NCBI GenBank assembly: GCA_036426205.1
Contig: WSYH01000212.1
Coordinates: 124,001-188,000 of the forward strand
Source of the DNA: Ascaphus truei
Taxonomy: Eukaryota > Chordata > Amphibia > Anura > Ascaphidae
DNA length: 64,000 nt
Direction: 5' to 3'
The stretch's first letter is position 1. Each line of letters starts with the position of its first letter. A model generated the notes under the pieces. That model was given only the letters and a program-made list of their open reading frames with translations, was not told where the DNA came from and ran no database searches. The position numbers were made by a program, and so were the translations under genes. Of this stretch, positions 45,335 through 55,247 are shown piece by piece.

Positions 45335-46007
45335 CTAATTGCACTCTATTCATCTACATCTTGTGAGTAGGCTGAACATCCGAGCCAATCACATCATATA
45401 TTAGACCTCATTGTTCATACATATGCACTTAAATAGTGTATTCTTTTCTCTCTTTTTATCCCATATATGCTCCTCCTGGAGTGTTTGAAATCTGTCATAC
45501 TTCTTGGAACCCGTGAAACAGGTCCCACCAGAGGGTTTGAGCTGGGCTATTATATTAAATTTGCACTTATTAATTTTGCACTTATCACTTTTAATTTCAC
45601 ATTTATTATTTTATATATTAATTTATACACTTGATTAATTTGTTATCACTTTGAAGTTGTTTGCGCCTTTTTCACTATTTTCACAATACAGCAGCTAAAC
45701 ATTATACATATACATGTAAATGAATTAAGGTATTACCAAAGCTGTAAACCAGCGCTGCCTCACACTGTCTCCACAGAATGGAAACCGTGGATCCTACCAA
45801 TACAACAATACCACACATACAGATATCGCTAGCTGGTGGGTGCCTCCTGGGGCCCACAACTTAGTTTAGCTACCTCTCGGCAAACTAGAGCAACGATAGC
45901 GCATTACAGTACTTGCAAGCTTGGAACTCAAATGGGTGACTCAATTAACACAGCCTAGCGCTGTGGTCGCATTTATGATGTCAAAGACTCGCGTCATCAA
46001 CACCCAA

Positions 46008-46039
46008 CGCGTGTTTCGTCCCCGTAGGGACTTCATCTG
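46008..46039 (-). ncRNA. Hammerhead-ribozyme-like core 7
   Basis: Minus strand: CAGAUGA A, perfect 5-bp stem II GUCCC/GGGAC with loop UACG, GAAA, CACGCGUUGG. Only U4 of the core is changed (to A). Confidence 0.62.
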
Positions 46040-46111
46040 GGGTGGGTGGGTGCTTAATCCCCTGCTGCCTTAATACCCATTCAGGTGCTGTGATTGGCTA
46101 ACGAATATCCA

Positions 46112-46187
46112 ATCAGATTGATGCCAGGGGTCTCCGGTGCTGGTATTAATGTGTAGCAGCTCCAGAGACCCCTGGCATCAATCTGAT
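46112..46187. repeat. 23-bp perfect inverted repeat
   Basis: ATCAGATTGATGCCAGGGG plus TCTC at 46112-46134 and its exact inverse at 46165-46187, with a 30-bp loop that can pair further (GGTGCTG / CAGCTCC). A second foldback follows (TTTGATAAAATCG at 46249 and CGATTTTATCAAA at 46306). Confidence 0.9.
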
Positions 46188-46579
46188 GCAGGAAAAATGT
46201 CCCACTCTCACATCACATCTGGCCAGCTTTAGCTGGCATGAAGAATCTTTGATAAAATCGCAATTCCAGACACCCGATGAGATTATTGATGCTACTAGAA
46301 TTGCACGATTTTATCAAAATTGCGAGTATGGACTTCTATCCAGCTCCCGCACGATGTGTTTGTCCAAGAGCTAGAAATTGTGAGAAAATGAATTCCCGCA
46401 TGATTTCACCAACTCATCGAGGCTTTTTGAATAGCAACCTTGCAAAATGTTGCGAGAACTGCTCAAAATCCTCAATGAGTTGGTTATTGAAACTACTAGA
46501 ATAGGCCAAATTGAGTCAATGTGGTAACCTACTGTTTGCTACCCTTTGAACATTCATCAGTTAATGTACAGTACTGTAC

Positions 46580-46912
46580 ACACTGTCAAGTAACATACAT
46601 ACATCAAGTAACATACATATACAGTGTCACACCCCTCCTGCTGCTGGCATCATGTAACATACATACTGTATACATACACAGTGTCTCACCAATCCAGCTG
46701 CTGGCATCATGTAACATACATAATGTATACAATGTCACATCCCTCCAGCTACTGTATACATACACAGGGTCTCACCTCTCCAGCTGCTGGCATCATGTAA
46801 CATACATAATGTATACAGTGTCACATCCCTCCAGTTTCTGGCATAATGTAAAATACATGCTATACACAGTGTCACATCCCACCAGCTGCTGGCATCATGT
46901 AACATACTCTAC
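46580..46912. repeat. ~60-bp minisatellite
   Basis: At least five degenerate copies of GTGTCAC.TCC..CCAGCTGCTGGCATCATG followed by TAACATACAT and a variable ATGTATAC spacer. Confidence 0.85.
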
Positions 46913-46997
46913 ACAGGGCCACCGGCAATGGGGGAGAGGAAGGGGGGCAGAAGGGACAGGTATCCTAAGCCTGGAGGCTGTAGGGGGCTCGGCTGGC

Positions 46998-47300
46998 TCT
47001 GCAAGTAGGGCCTGACCTCTGGCCAGGCTCGGTTGCCGGGCCACACTGCTCTCCATCAGATGCCTTCAGGCCTCTCCCCCACTGTGTCCCAAGCTTCCAC
47101 CTCTGGCGCATGAATGTCAGTGCGCCGGAAGTAAGATGGCTTCCGGTGCATGCCGGCATGACAGGAAGGCCCGGTGCATGCTGATGATGAAAGCACGTGG
47201 GACACAGTGAGGGAGAGGCCTGCAGGCAGCTGATGGAGAGCCGGGGCCCAGCCATGACTGGCAGCCTGGCCTGGCCAGAGGTCAGGCTCAACTTGCAGCG
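46998..47300. repeat. GC-rich foldback
   Basis: GCAAGT, CTGACCTCTGGCCAGG and GGCCTCTCCC.CACTGTGTCCCA on the left are mirrored by TGGGACACAGTGAGGGAGAGG, CCTGGCCAGAGGTCAGG and ACTTGC on the right. Arms are about 100 bp each, imperfect. A miniature transposon or rearranged GC-rich repeat. Confidence 0.75.
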
Positions 47301-47356
47301 CAGGCTGGGCCACCCACAGCCCTGGGGCTAAGCCTGAGACCATCCCCAAGGTAAGT

Positions 47357-47850
47357 ATTTTTTTTATATATATGTATTGGGAGAGTGGGGAAATTTTTAT
47401 ATGTATTGAGGGGATTGAGGGGATTTTAATATGTATTGGGGGGAGCGAGGGTAGTTAAATCTGTATTGGGGGAGTGGGGATATTTTAATATGTATTGGTT
47501 GGGAGTGGGGTAGTTCAATACGTATTGGGGGAGTGTTTTTTTTAAATATATATTGGGTGAAGTGGGCATAGTTTAAAATATATTGGAGGGGAGTGGGAGA
47601 AGTTTAACATGTATGTGGGGTGACCGGGGGTAGTGTTATATGTATAGACAGGGAGCGGCGGTAGTTTAATATGTATTGGGAGAGCGTGGAGGTCTTTTGA
47701 ATATGTATTGGGGAGAGGAGGTCTTTTTAATAAGTATTGGATGGGAGAGAGGGTCTTTTAAATATGTATTGGGGTAGAGCTTGTTTTTTTTTTATATGTA
47801 TTGGGGGGAGCGGGGTCTTTTTACAATATTTTGTGGGGGGGATTGAGTGA
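47357..47850. repeat. Minisatellite, 35-45 bp units, about a dozen copies
   Basis: Repeated ATATGTATTGGGGGGAG, GGGG.TTTTTAA pattern with variable length. Strand-asymmetric, G-rich on the plus strand with many GGGG runs, so G-quadruplex formation is possible. Confidence 0.85.
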
Positions 47851-47880
47851 GTGGGGTACTGCTGCGGCTCATTTTATTCT

Positions 47881-48713
47881 AACACATCGCTGGTTTTTCC
47901 CTGGCTTTTTCCTGGAATGCGACGCACTTCACCGGGAGCNNNNNNNNNNNNNNNNNNNNNNNNNNNNNNNNNNNNNNNNNCAATAATGTATCAATTTAGA
48001 CTTTTCATATTAAACAAAGACCAGTTTTTCCCTGGCTTTTTCCTGGAATGCGACGCACTTCACCGGGAGCATTCCGCATTCATTTTGCGTTCTCAGCCAC
48101 GGGTCATGCGTGGGTCATGCGCGGTTGACTCGCGGTTGATGCGTTTATTGAGAATGGTCCGGATTTAATAGGTTGCAATTCTTCGCGTGCCCGCCAGATG
48201 GCAGATATTCATGAATTGTAATGCGCATGCGCTTCAGTAATGTGTCGACTTGCAGGTGTTTAGTTTAAAAAAGATACCACAGTGTGCTATTGTATATTGG
48301 CCTTGAGACTGAAGGAAGAGGTTGCAATAATGTATCAATTTAGACTTTTCATATTAAACAAAGACCAGTTTTTCCCTGGCTTTTTCCTGGAATGCGACGC
48401 ACATTCACCCGGAGCATTCCGCATTCATTTTGCGTTCTCAGCAGCGGTCATGCGTGGGTCATGGCGGGTACTCTTTGCGGTGATGCGTTTATTGAGAATG
48501 GTCCGGATTTAATAGGTTGCAATCTTCGCGTGGCCGCCAGATGGGCAGATATTCATGAATTGTAATGCGCATGCGCTTCAGTAATGGTCGACTTGCAGGT
48601 GTTTAGTTTAAAAAGATACCACGTGTGTCTATTGTTATTGGCCTTGAGACTGAAGGAAGGGTTGCAATAATGTATCAATTTAGACTTTTCATATTAAACA
48701 AAGACCAGTTTCT
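47881..48713 (+). repeat. Tandem array of ~342-bp units ending at a forkhead-like ORF
   Basis: Units start (CAATAATGTATCAATTTAG) at 47981, 48325 and 48665; a partial unit precedes the gap. Each contains CCTGGAATGCGACGCAC, GGATTTAATAGGTTGCAAT, CGCCAGATGG and ATTCATGAATTGTAATGC. The last copy changes at 48711 into unique sequence with CTGTTACAG and then the forkhead-like ORF. The same unit is partly preserved in the miniature element at 5575-5961, so this looks like the subterminal region of a DNA transposon, amplified. Confidence 0.9.
47940..47980. other. Assembly gap, 41 Ns
   Basis: Run of N inside the tandem array. The true number of units is therefore unknown. Confidence 1.
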
Positions 48714-48742
48714 GTTACAGATTTCTCCAGAGAGCCTCTGCC

Positions 48743-49045
48743 ATGAGTGTTCAAGTGCAGCCAGCTTTCCAAAAACCCGACAGAAGTTACGCGTATTTGA
48801 TATGGGCCACGATTAATGCAACAGATGATAAGATGGCAATAGTTGTTCAAATTCATCAGTATTTTATCGAAAACTATGACTTTTACAAATTTTCACCAGC
48901 TCCTCATACGTGGAAGCGTGCAATAAGGAAAAGGTTATGTAGCGATCCCTGTTTTTATTGTATTGAGCCACAATTTATTGGAGGGTATTGGTGTGTATCA
49001 CCGGCTTTTTCCTGTATCTATGATCATGCAGACGGCAAAAGGTGA
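48743..49045 (+). CDS. Forkhead-like DNA-binding domain ORF
   Basis: 100 residues from ATG 48743. Features of the winged-helix forkhead fold in order: SYAYLIWATINATDDK (cf. YSYIALI.MAI....K), IHQYFIENYDFY (cf. IYQFI...FP.Y), TWKRAIRKRLCSDPCF (recognition helix, cf. GWQNSIRHNLSLN.CF) and GGYWCVSPAF (cf. GSYW.L.P). Spacing is that of the family, but the usual HNLSLN is replaced. The domain fills nearly the whole frame. It follows a tandem array after an acceptor-like CTGTTACAG at 48712-48720. Adjacent BEN-domain ORF and repeat structure point to a transposon-borne accessory protein, perhaps one that binds the element's own repeats. A decayed host FOX gene is the alternative. Confidence 0.7.
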   Translation: MSVQVQPAFQKPDRSYAYLIWATINATDDKMAIVVQIHQYFIENYDFYKFSPAPHTWKRAIRKRLCSDPCFYCIEPQFIGGYWCVSPAFSCIYDHADGKR

Positions 49046-49341
49046 AAGGTCGTGTTAAAACCAACTAAGAAACGACAGTCGCTGCCAAGCAATGCACCAG
49101 CACCAGCACCGGCTTCCAATAACGGTCCCACCATCAGTGACAACCCTTGCTGTCCAGCGAGCCTGAGCAGGCTTTCGCGTGCAGTTTCAATCAAGCTTGC
49201 ATGTACCTAAGCAATTTCCAGCCTTATCAGCTGACTACAGGTGTAGTAGTCCCGCTGCCAACTATCAACATGGATGATCAAGAACACTGGAATGGCAGTG
49301 GCCCAGAGCTGGCGCCAGCTGAATGGGAAATTCTATGGTGA
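49046..49341 (+). pseudogene. Continuation of the forkhead-like gene
   Basis: After the TGA at 49043-49045, another frame reads KPTKKRQSLPSNAPAPAPAS, an Ala/Pro/Ser-rich linker, and a third gives LTTGVVVPLPTINMDDQEHW to PAEWEILW, then a stop next to GGTGAGTATT, which resembles a splice donor. I read this as the original C-terminal half of the protein, separated by one stop and one or two frameshifts. Confidence 0.45.
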
Positions 49342-50296
49342 GTATTGTTGCCGTATTATTTTCTGTGTTTTTTTTATTTTGACAATACAGTATCAATATC
49401 GGCGTGATTCAAAAGTCAAGCGATTCTCCTTAAGCAATATCCTTGGCTGAGCGGCTTCTCCAGAACTGTACTGCAGATACTGAACAATTGGTGGAACGCT
49501 AGGCGCATGAGCATTGGAACCTTCTTGAAACGCATATGCGTGTCATTACATCGACGGTAGGCGCATGCGCATGTGAACAGGAGACACCCCCCGAGAAAAT
49601 TATTGGCGAGACTAGCTGGGAACGTATTTAGGGGACTGACCATTACAGTAAAACTTTTCTTTTTGTTTTTCCTCAGAAAAGAAAACGGCTAATGGAGGGA
49701 TTTCGATGGATAATATCGCTTTGTGTAACAATGCCTGCACATTGCTGAATCGGATTAAAAAACCCACGTACCGGAGTCTACAGTTTAGTGGCCGTTGTTA
49801 TTGATTAGGATAGAATACTGTACCTGAAACAGTATGCTGATGTTTTACGGCCGTACAGTATACAATACTTTTTTATATCCAGTATACTGTGTAATAAATC
49901 CGAAAAAATAAAAACTATGCATTTATTCTACATGTATTACAGTACTGTATATAGAGTACGTGTCTTATATTTTTTTTAATACTCTTCTACTGAGCAGGCC
50001 TGCAGTATACAGTACAGTATGCCTGGACAGTAGTGTACATTCTAGAAACACTGTATTTTGTTACAGTAGCAAAGGAGCCAATGGAACAATGTGAAACAAA
50101 TCAACATGTTCTTTTATTGGTGGAGAAAGTACAAAAACATTTATTTACAAATACTGTACAATGTAGAAACATTTTAAGTGCACAGCAATTCAAAACATCA
50201 ACAGGTGTATGGTTTACTGCTACAGTAGTGAAAACATTTAGATATAGAAAGTCAAAAACATTTACAGTCAGTCAGTATGGTTTATAGTCACATGTT
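49342..50296. other. Non-coding part of the forkhead/BEN element
   Basis: Rich in GTACAGTA words. A pyrimidine tract plus CTCAG at 49665-49677 resembles a splice acceptor. 49500-49570 contains words shared with the tandem repeat at 898-1015. Confidence 0.4.
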
Positions 50297-51053
50297 TTAA
50301 AAACAAATTCTTTATTCATAAAATACATACAAAACGCAACATCTCCTTTATTAAAGAACGGCAAGTCAAAACATATACTGTCGGATGGTGTGCAAAACAG
50401 TCTGCACCAGTACAGTCCTCGAGGGCAGCAAACAGGCCCGGTTTTCAGGTTAACCTTTGAAAGCCATGCGTGTTTGCGGCCTCAGGGACTGGAATTGTGC
50501 AGGTCCTGTGTGTGTGTGTGTGTGTGTACAGCAAGTTAAAACATTTCTTTATAAATGCAAGTTAAAACTTACAAACATTTTTTTATAAATACAAGTTAAA
50601 AAACACAACATCTCCTTTATTTAAATACAGCAGGTCAAAACATGTACAGTACCGTACAGTACAGTTCAGCACAACAGTATGGTCTTACCTGTGATTAAAA
50701 AAAAAAATTATTCATAAAATACAATATACAAAACGCAACATCTCCTTTATTAAAGAAACATATACAGTACAGTGGGATGGTGTGCAAAACAGTCAGTCAA
50801 GCCTGCACCACTACAGTCATCGAGGGCAGCAAACAGGCCCGGTTTTCAGGACAACCTTGAAAACCGGGTCTGTTTGCAGCCCTCCCAGGGACTGGAATTG
50901 TGCAAGTCCTGTGTGTGTACAGCAAGTTAAAACATTTCTGTATAAATACAAGTTAAAACACACAACAACATCTTCTTTATTTAAGAACAGCAGGTGAAAA
51001 CATGTACAGTACAGTTCAGCACAACAGTATGGTCTTACAGTACCCGTGATTAA
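50297..51053 (-). repeat. ~400-bp tandem duplication in the BEN gene's 3' region
   Basis: Unit 1 (50297-50695) and unit 2 (50700-51053) share AAAACGCAACATCTCC, GGGCAGCAAACAGGCCCGG, CAAGTTAAAACATTT and GTTCAGCACAACAGTATGG in the same order. A (TG)n tract of about 11 repeats lies in unit 1 only. Unit 2 ends at the stop region of the BEN ORF. Confidence 0.88.
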
Positions 51054-51847
51054 ACCAGAAAGACCACCAGATTGTCCGTCCATGGCCGATTCCTTGCATG
51101 GCGCAAATCGCCATGAATGCAGTCTCGGACGCCTTTCATTACAGGATCTGTAATTGTATAAAAGCGCCGCATTTCATCCAGAATGGTCTTTCTTAAATTT
51201 GCAGGAAGCGCCTTTTTTACACTATTTCCTTCTTAGTTCACTCTGAAGTCCCATTCGCAGTACAAAGAGTAGGGCACATGGTGCTTAAAAAGTAACAAGG
51301 CATACTTGTGGGGTGCACCAGCACTCATCACCCTATACTTCTCCCTGAGAGCCAGTGGCAGATCGCACAGGCTGATGTCGGGCACCGTATTGATGCGAGC
51401 GAATGTAGGTCTTCTGCAAGCGGGTGTGCTTGAGGTGACAGGCGATGGTAGGTTGTCTGAGAGGAAGCTTTCCTCCGATCTTGGTCGCCGTGTTGTCTCC
51501 TGGCATGGTCTTGATGGGGTTGTCATGTCCTCCTCAACGGCATACATGTACACTAAATCTTCTGGTTCAGGGGGTGCGCTTTGTGATGGAAGGGTGTCGA
51601 TGCTCCCATTCATCACAGCCATGCCACCCTCCTGCTCCGGCGTCGGGGAAACAGGGGCATGAACACCGAGCAAATGATGTATACCCGCTATGTCAGCCTC
51701 TATCTTCGCCATCCATCGATCCATCCGTTGATCCATATGTTGCATCCGTTGATCCATATCTAGCATCCGTTGATCCACATGTAGCATCCGTTGCTCCACA
51801 TTTAGCATGGTCTCCATGATAATGTGTATATCAAGGGGGGGCTCCAT
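51050..51847 (-). pseudogene. BEN-domain protein with N-terminal heptad repeat, one nonsense codon
   Basis: ATG at 51847. Residues ~14-43 are heptads DQRMLDM, DQRMQHM, DQRMDRW, a short coiled coil built from 21-bp repeats. A Ser/Pro/Thr-rich linker follows. The C-terminus carries LPLALREKYRVMSAG, YALLLFKHHVPYSL and WDFRVN, then TAA (51233-51235), and in the same frame EGNSVKKALPANLRKTILDEM, which completes a BEN domain (final helices K.ALP..LR..I), to a stop at 51050-51052. BEN domains bind DNA or chromatin and occur in transposon-associated proteins. The single stop may be a recent lesion. It converges with the forkhead-like gene. Confidence 0.72.
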
Positions 51848-53440
51848 TTTGATTGCTATATAACCATTTCTCTATAACCATTGTGTAACAATGGAAATTA
51901 CACATTTGCAATACATTGAATAATAATGGCGAGTTTGTGAGTTCATACTGTATAAATGAGAGCAAGTACAAAACATATATAACCTTGAAAGACTGTTTTA
52001 GTATTCACAATAACATATAAAGTAACATGTAGAAATGTTTGAGACCTATTTTGCACTCATATTTTTAATTGATAGATCATGTTGTTAATGTCAATGCCTT
52101 AGGAATTTCAGTGACCTTGCCTATACAGCATGACTTTAGCTTTTGTGAGGGTAATGCTTTAAGTAAGACGATGAAGTAAGTTAAGTAAATAGATAAAAAT
52201 GTGTAATCCTGTGTTACATTTCATTAGAATTTGCTTTGACAATGTTAAATCTAACACACAGTTGTGGCACAAAAGACCAGTTCATTTTATGTCCCATTTT
52301 CAGTAACATACTGTATTTGTGGGGGGGAAAGCTCGTATCTAAAGGAACTTTGCAATTTGTGTGTTGAATCCAAGTCTTAGTTTTCATATGACATTGTTGG
52401 AAATAACATTCCAACATTCCAATGGACATTGTTAGAATAAAATGCAGTGCAAAAACTAAACATTTTTGGTGCATTCATTTTAGAAAATAGATACATGGGG
52501 TTTGCCCCAAACCAAATGTATGACAGAGGACAATCCAACATATAAATATTTCAATATTCAAGATCTTTTCTGTTAAAAAAAAAATATGTTTATATTGTTT
52601 GCAGAATATTTTTCATTAAATATATACACTGAATTTGAAACATCCATCCTGCTAGCTGCTAACTGCATCTAGGTAAAAGCAATATGTACTTTTATATTGA
52701 TTTATGGATCAATTTTAATATCTAATTAATTAAAATGCTATGTATCCACCAGAAAAGTAGTTGCAACCAAAATGCTCTTTTAGTTTCATTTTCTGATGCT
52801 TCACTTTGAATGGAATAGTCACTACCATAATTAGTGCATTCAATAAATACTTCAAGAAAGGAACTTTGGTACAAAACTCCTACTTTGTGCCTAGCAAAGC
52901 TTGATATCTACTGTACATTTCTTTGTTGATTGGGTTCTTGTTGCAAAATTAGGTATTCATCTGTTATTCTTTAAACTGCGATGGACTGCAACAATTTGTA
53001 GGTTTTGCATATTATTATCTGCTTCAGACGACTACCTCTCATGCCTATGTATGTGATGGGCTTTGTCCAGCCCACTGGGTTCAAATCAACTCCTTGCTAG
53101 CCAAAGCGGCCACCAAACACAGACATTGCAGATTTGTGGCACAAAAATACAAGAAAAAGTAAAATAAAGCAAACTGTACACAAAACACTCATAAACAATA
53201 ATAAATTAGAGTGTACAGTACCTTAATACTGTATATAACTACAGGACGTATCAAAGCACTCTATATGAATGGTTGTCATGCCCTGTGGCATAACAGAGGC
53301 AAAGGTGAAAATGATAGTAATTTGTTCAAAAGAATAAAACTAGATGATTGATGATTTGTTTTAGACTATAAATACTTCCAAGCATTAATACGGGTTTCAC
53401 TTTAATTAATTAATTAATTTTTTTTTAATTACAGGATTGA
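51848..53440. other. Unique AT-rich DNA, no gene seen
   Basis: No supported frame. ATTAATTAATTAATT near 53403 is a short simple repeat. Confidence 0.5.
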
Positions 53441-54343
53441 AGCAAGAGATCTTCAAAGCTGAACTGTGTTACTTTCAGCTCTGAGACCGCAACGTAGAGG
53501 TGCCGGTATCTACAGCCAAGGAACTAGTGTGCCTAACATAATGGCGGCATTTAAATGTCCAGCGTCACACAGACCAATAGAAAGCTGTAATGTCATCTGG
53601 TGCGGCTACCTATTGGCCTGCGTGTCCGTGATATTTAAACTGAAAAGGTATAGCGACCCCCCCCTACAGAGGTAAGCCTAATGCCTCCTTCCCTATCACA
53701 TGGTGCTGGGGTGACTCAGCAGAAGTTAAGCCCTGCGCCTTCTGCCTGGAGACAGTGACATCACATTGGAATATAAATAGTGAAGGGGAAGCTTCTGGAA
53801 TAAAGATCCCAGGAAGAGTTGAAGAGGGCTCTCACTATGAATATGTTTATAAATTCCTATGTTTAGGATAGGGTAAGGTCAGTTTTATTGCCTTGTAGTT
53901 AGATAATGTCCTACAGAGATGATCCCAGACAAATCTCAATGTTCACTGAGAGACAGCCTATGCCCAGAGTGGGCTCCCCAAGCTACAGCCCCTATGCATA
54001 GTTGGACCAGCTCAATCGGAGGGTTTGTTGCTGCTTACATCCAAGAGGCCACATGGTGGTGGCAGGCCATCCCAAGACTGGTAGGTTGATCACAGGGGGA
54101 GTAGTACCAGGCTCGCCAGGGGCCCAATGAACATGGAACACAACCAGTGCTATAGAACAGAGGGACACTATATGTAACGTAAGAACTATTAAGCCTCAGC
54201 ACTAGCGGGCCGAGATGGGGCAGCTAGGGAAGCCATACAAAACAGTATAGCCAAAAGGACACTGGATATACAAGATGTACTGCATATATCAAATGTCAGA
54301 CTGTGTCTAAGGGACAAATCTGCTGTTTGAATGAATAATGTTA
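53441..54343. other. LTR-like remnants, no gene
   Basis: GAATATAAATAG at 53769 and GGAATAAAGATCCC at 53799 look like a TATA box and polyadenylation signal of an old LTR. 53575-53640 matches the repeat at 16460-16520. Ends cannot be placed. Confidence 0.35.
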
Positions 54344-55247
54344 TGTCACGGAGTGCTCACCACAAACAAGGTGGGATTGCGGGGCCGAGGTGGGGATTAG
54401 ATAAACACCAACCCACAGCCACGTAGGCATGTCTGGAGTGTAGATTGGTTGAGGTAGCCGGGTCGGGGTTAGAGAGGTACGGATTGTCAAGATACTTGCC
54501 GGGATCTGGTTTGGAGAGGTACAGATTGTTGCAGGTACTATTAGCCGAGGTCAGGATTGAGAGATGAGAATAGTTGTGCTACGTGTGCCGAGGTCTGGGC
54601 TGGAGAGGTGTGGATCGTCGATGGTAGCCGGGGTCAGGAGAACAGAAGTGCAGAGTCCAAGGGATAGCCGGGTCAGGAACAGAGATCTAGGAACAAGAGT
54701 ACTAGGCAAGACAGCAGGGACAAGGAGAGCGGTGAACACTTTGAATGACAAAGGGTTATGCTCAGCCGATGAGCCAGTAGGCCGGCTGAGCATATAACAA
54801 AGAAAAGAGCCAATGAGTGTGGAGCTGAGGCGCGCCGTCAGTGTGGGCTGTGGTTGGTTGCAGTGATGCAGGTGAGAGCCGTCTAGCAGCTGTGGGCTGA
54901 TTATGCGGAGCAGTAACTTGTTGAGCGCACGTCACGTGCGAATGCGGCGTGCTGATGACACCCCTGCGTGGGCGCAACCTAGAGGGGGATCCCGGAGAAT
55001 CCGTATTTATGTCTGCGCGTGATGTGGACGCACCCGTAGTCCTGCAGCTGGAGGAGGGTGGCCCTGATAATGCACTGCATTGAGAGGGGGCAGCAGAGCA
55101 CAGGTACAGGTAGCACTGAGAGGGATACACATCCTGCCTTTTAAAACCTGTCTCTAGAGCCAATTGTCCAAATACAAGCACAGCATATATCTAGGGTGTA
55201 GTCTGCCTTCCTGCAGAGTATGGAAGTTAACCCTTCACTCCCTCACA
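54344..55247 (-). mobile_element. Gypsy-type LTR (family D)
   Basis: Plus strand TGTCACGGAGTGCTCACC to CTCCCTCACA; on the minus strand it starts TGTGAGGGAGTG after the polypurine tract GGAGGGGGAGGATA, so it is a 3' LTR of a minus-strand element. It shares GTGCTCACCACAAAC and the loosely repeated TAGCCGGGGTCAGG words with the other gypsy LTRs. Its first ~70 bases (minus) also match those of the LTR at 58157-58504. Confidence 0.75.

Larger units (their letters stand above)
45700..46187 (-). mobile_element. Penelope-like terminal fragment
   Basis: Carries a minus-strand ribozyme-like core in a GTCA/GACG-rich context. Its left end (CACTATTTTCACAATAC) abuts the preceding Penelope fragment; its right end is a strong hairpin. 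No coding part. Confidence 0.55.

Noticed and set aside
51306..51819. Plus-strand frames of 118 and 124 residues
   Set aside because: Antisense shadows of the BEN-domain ORF.
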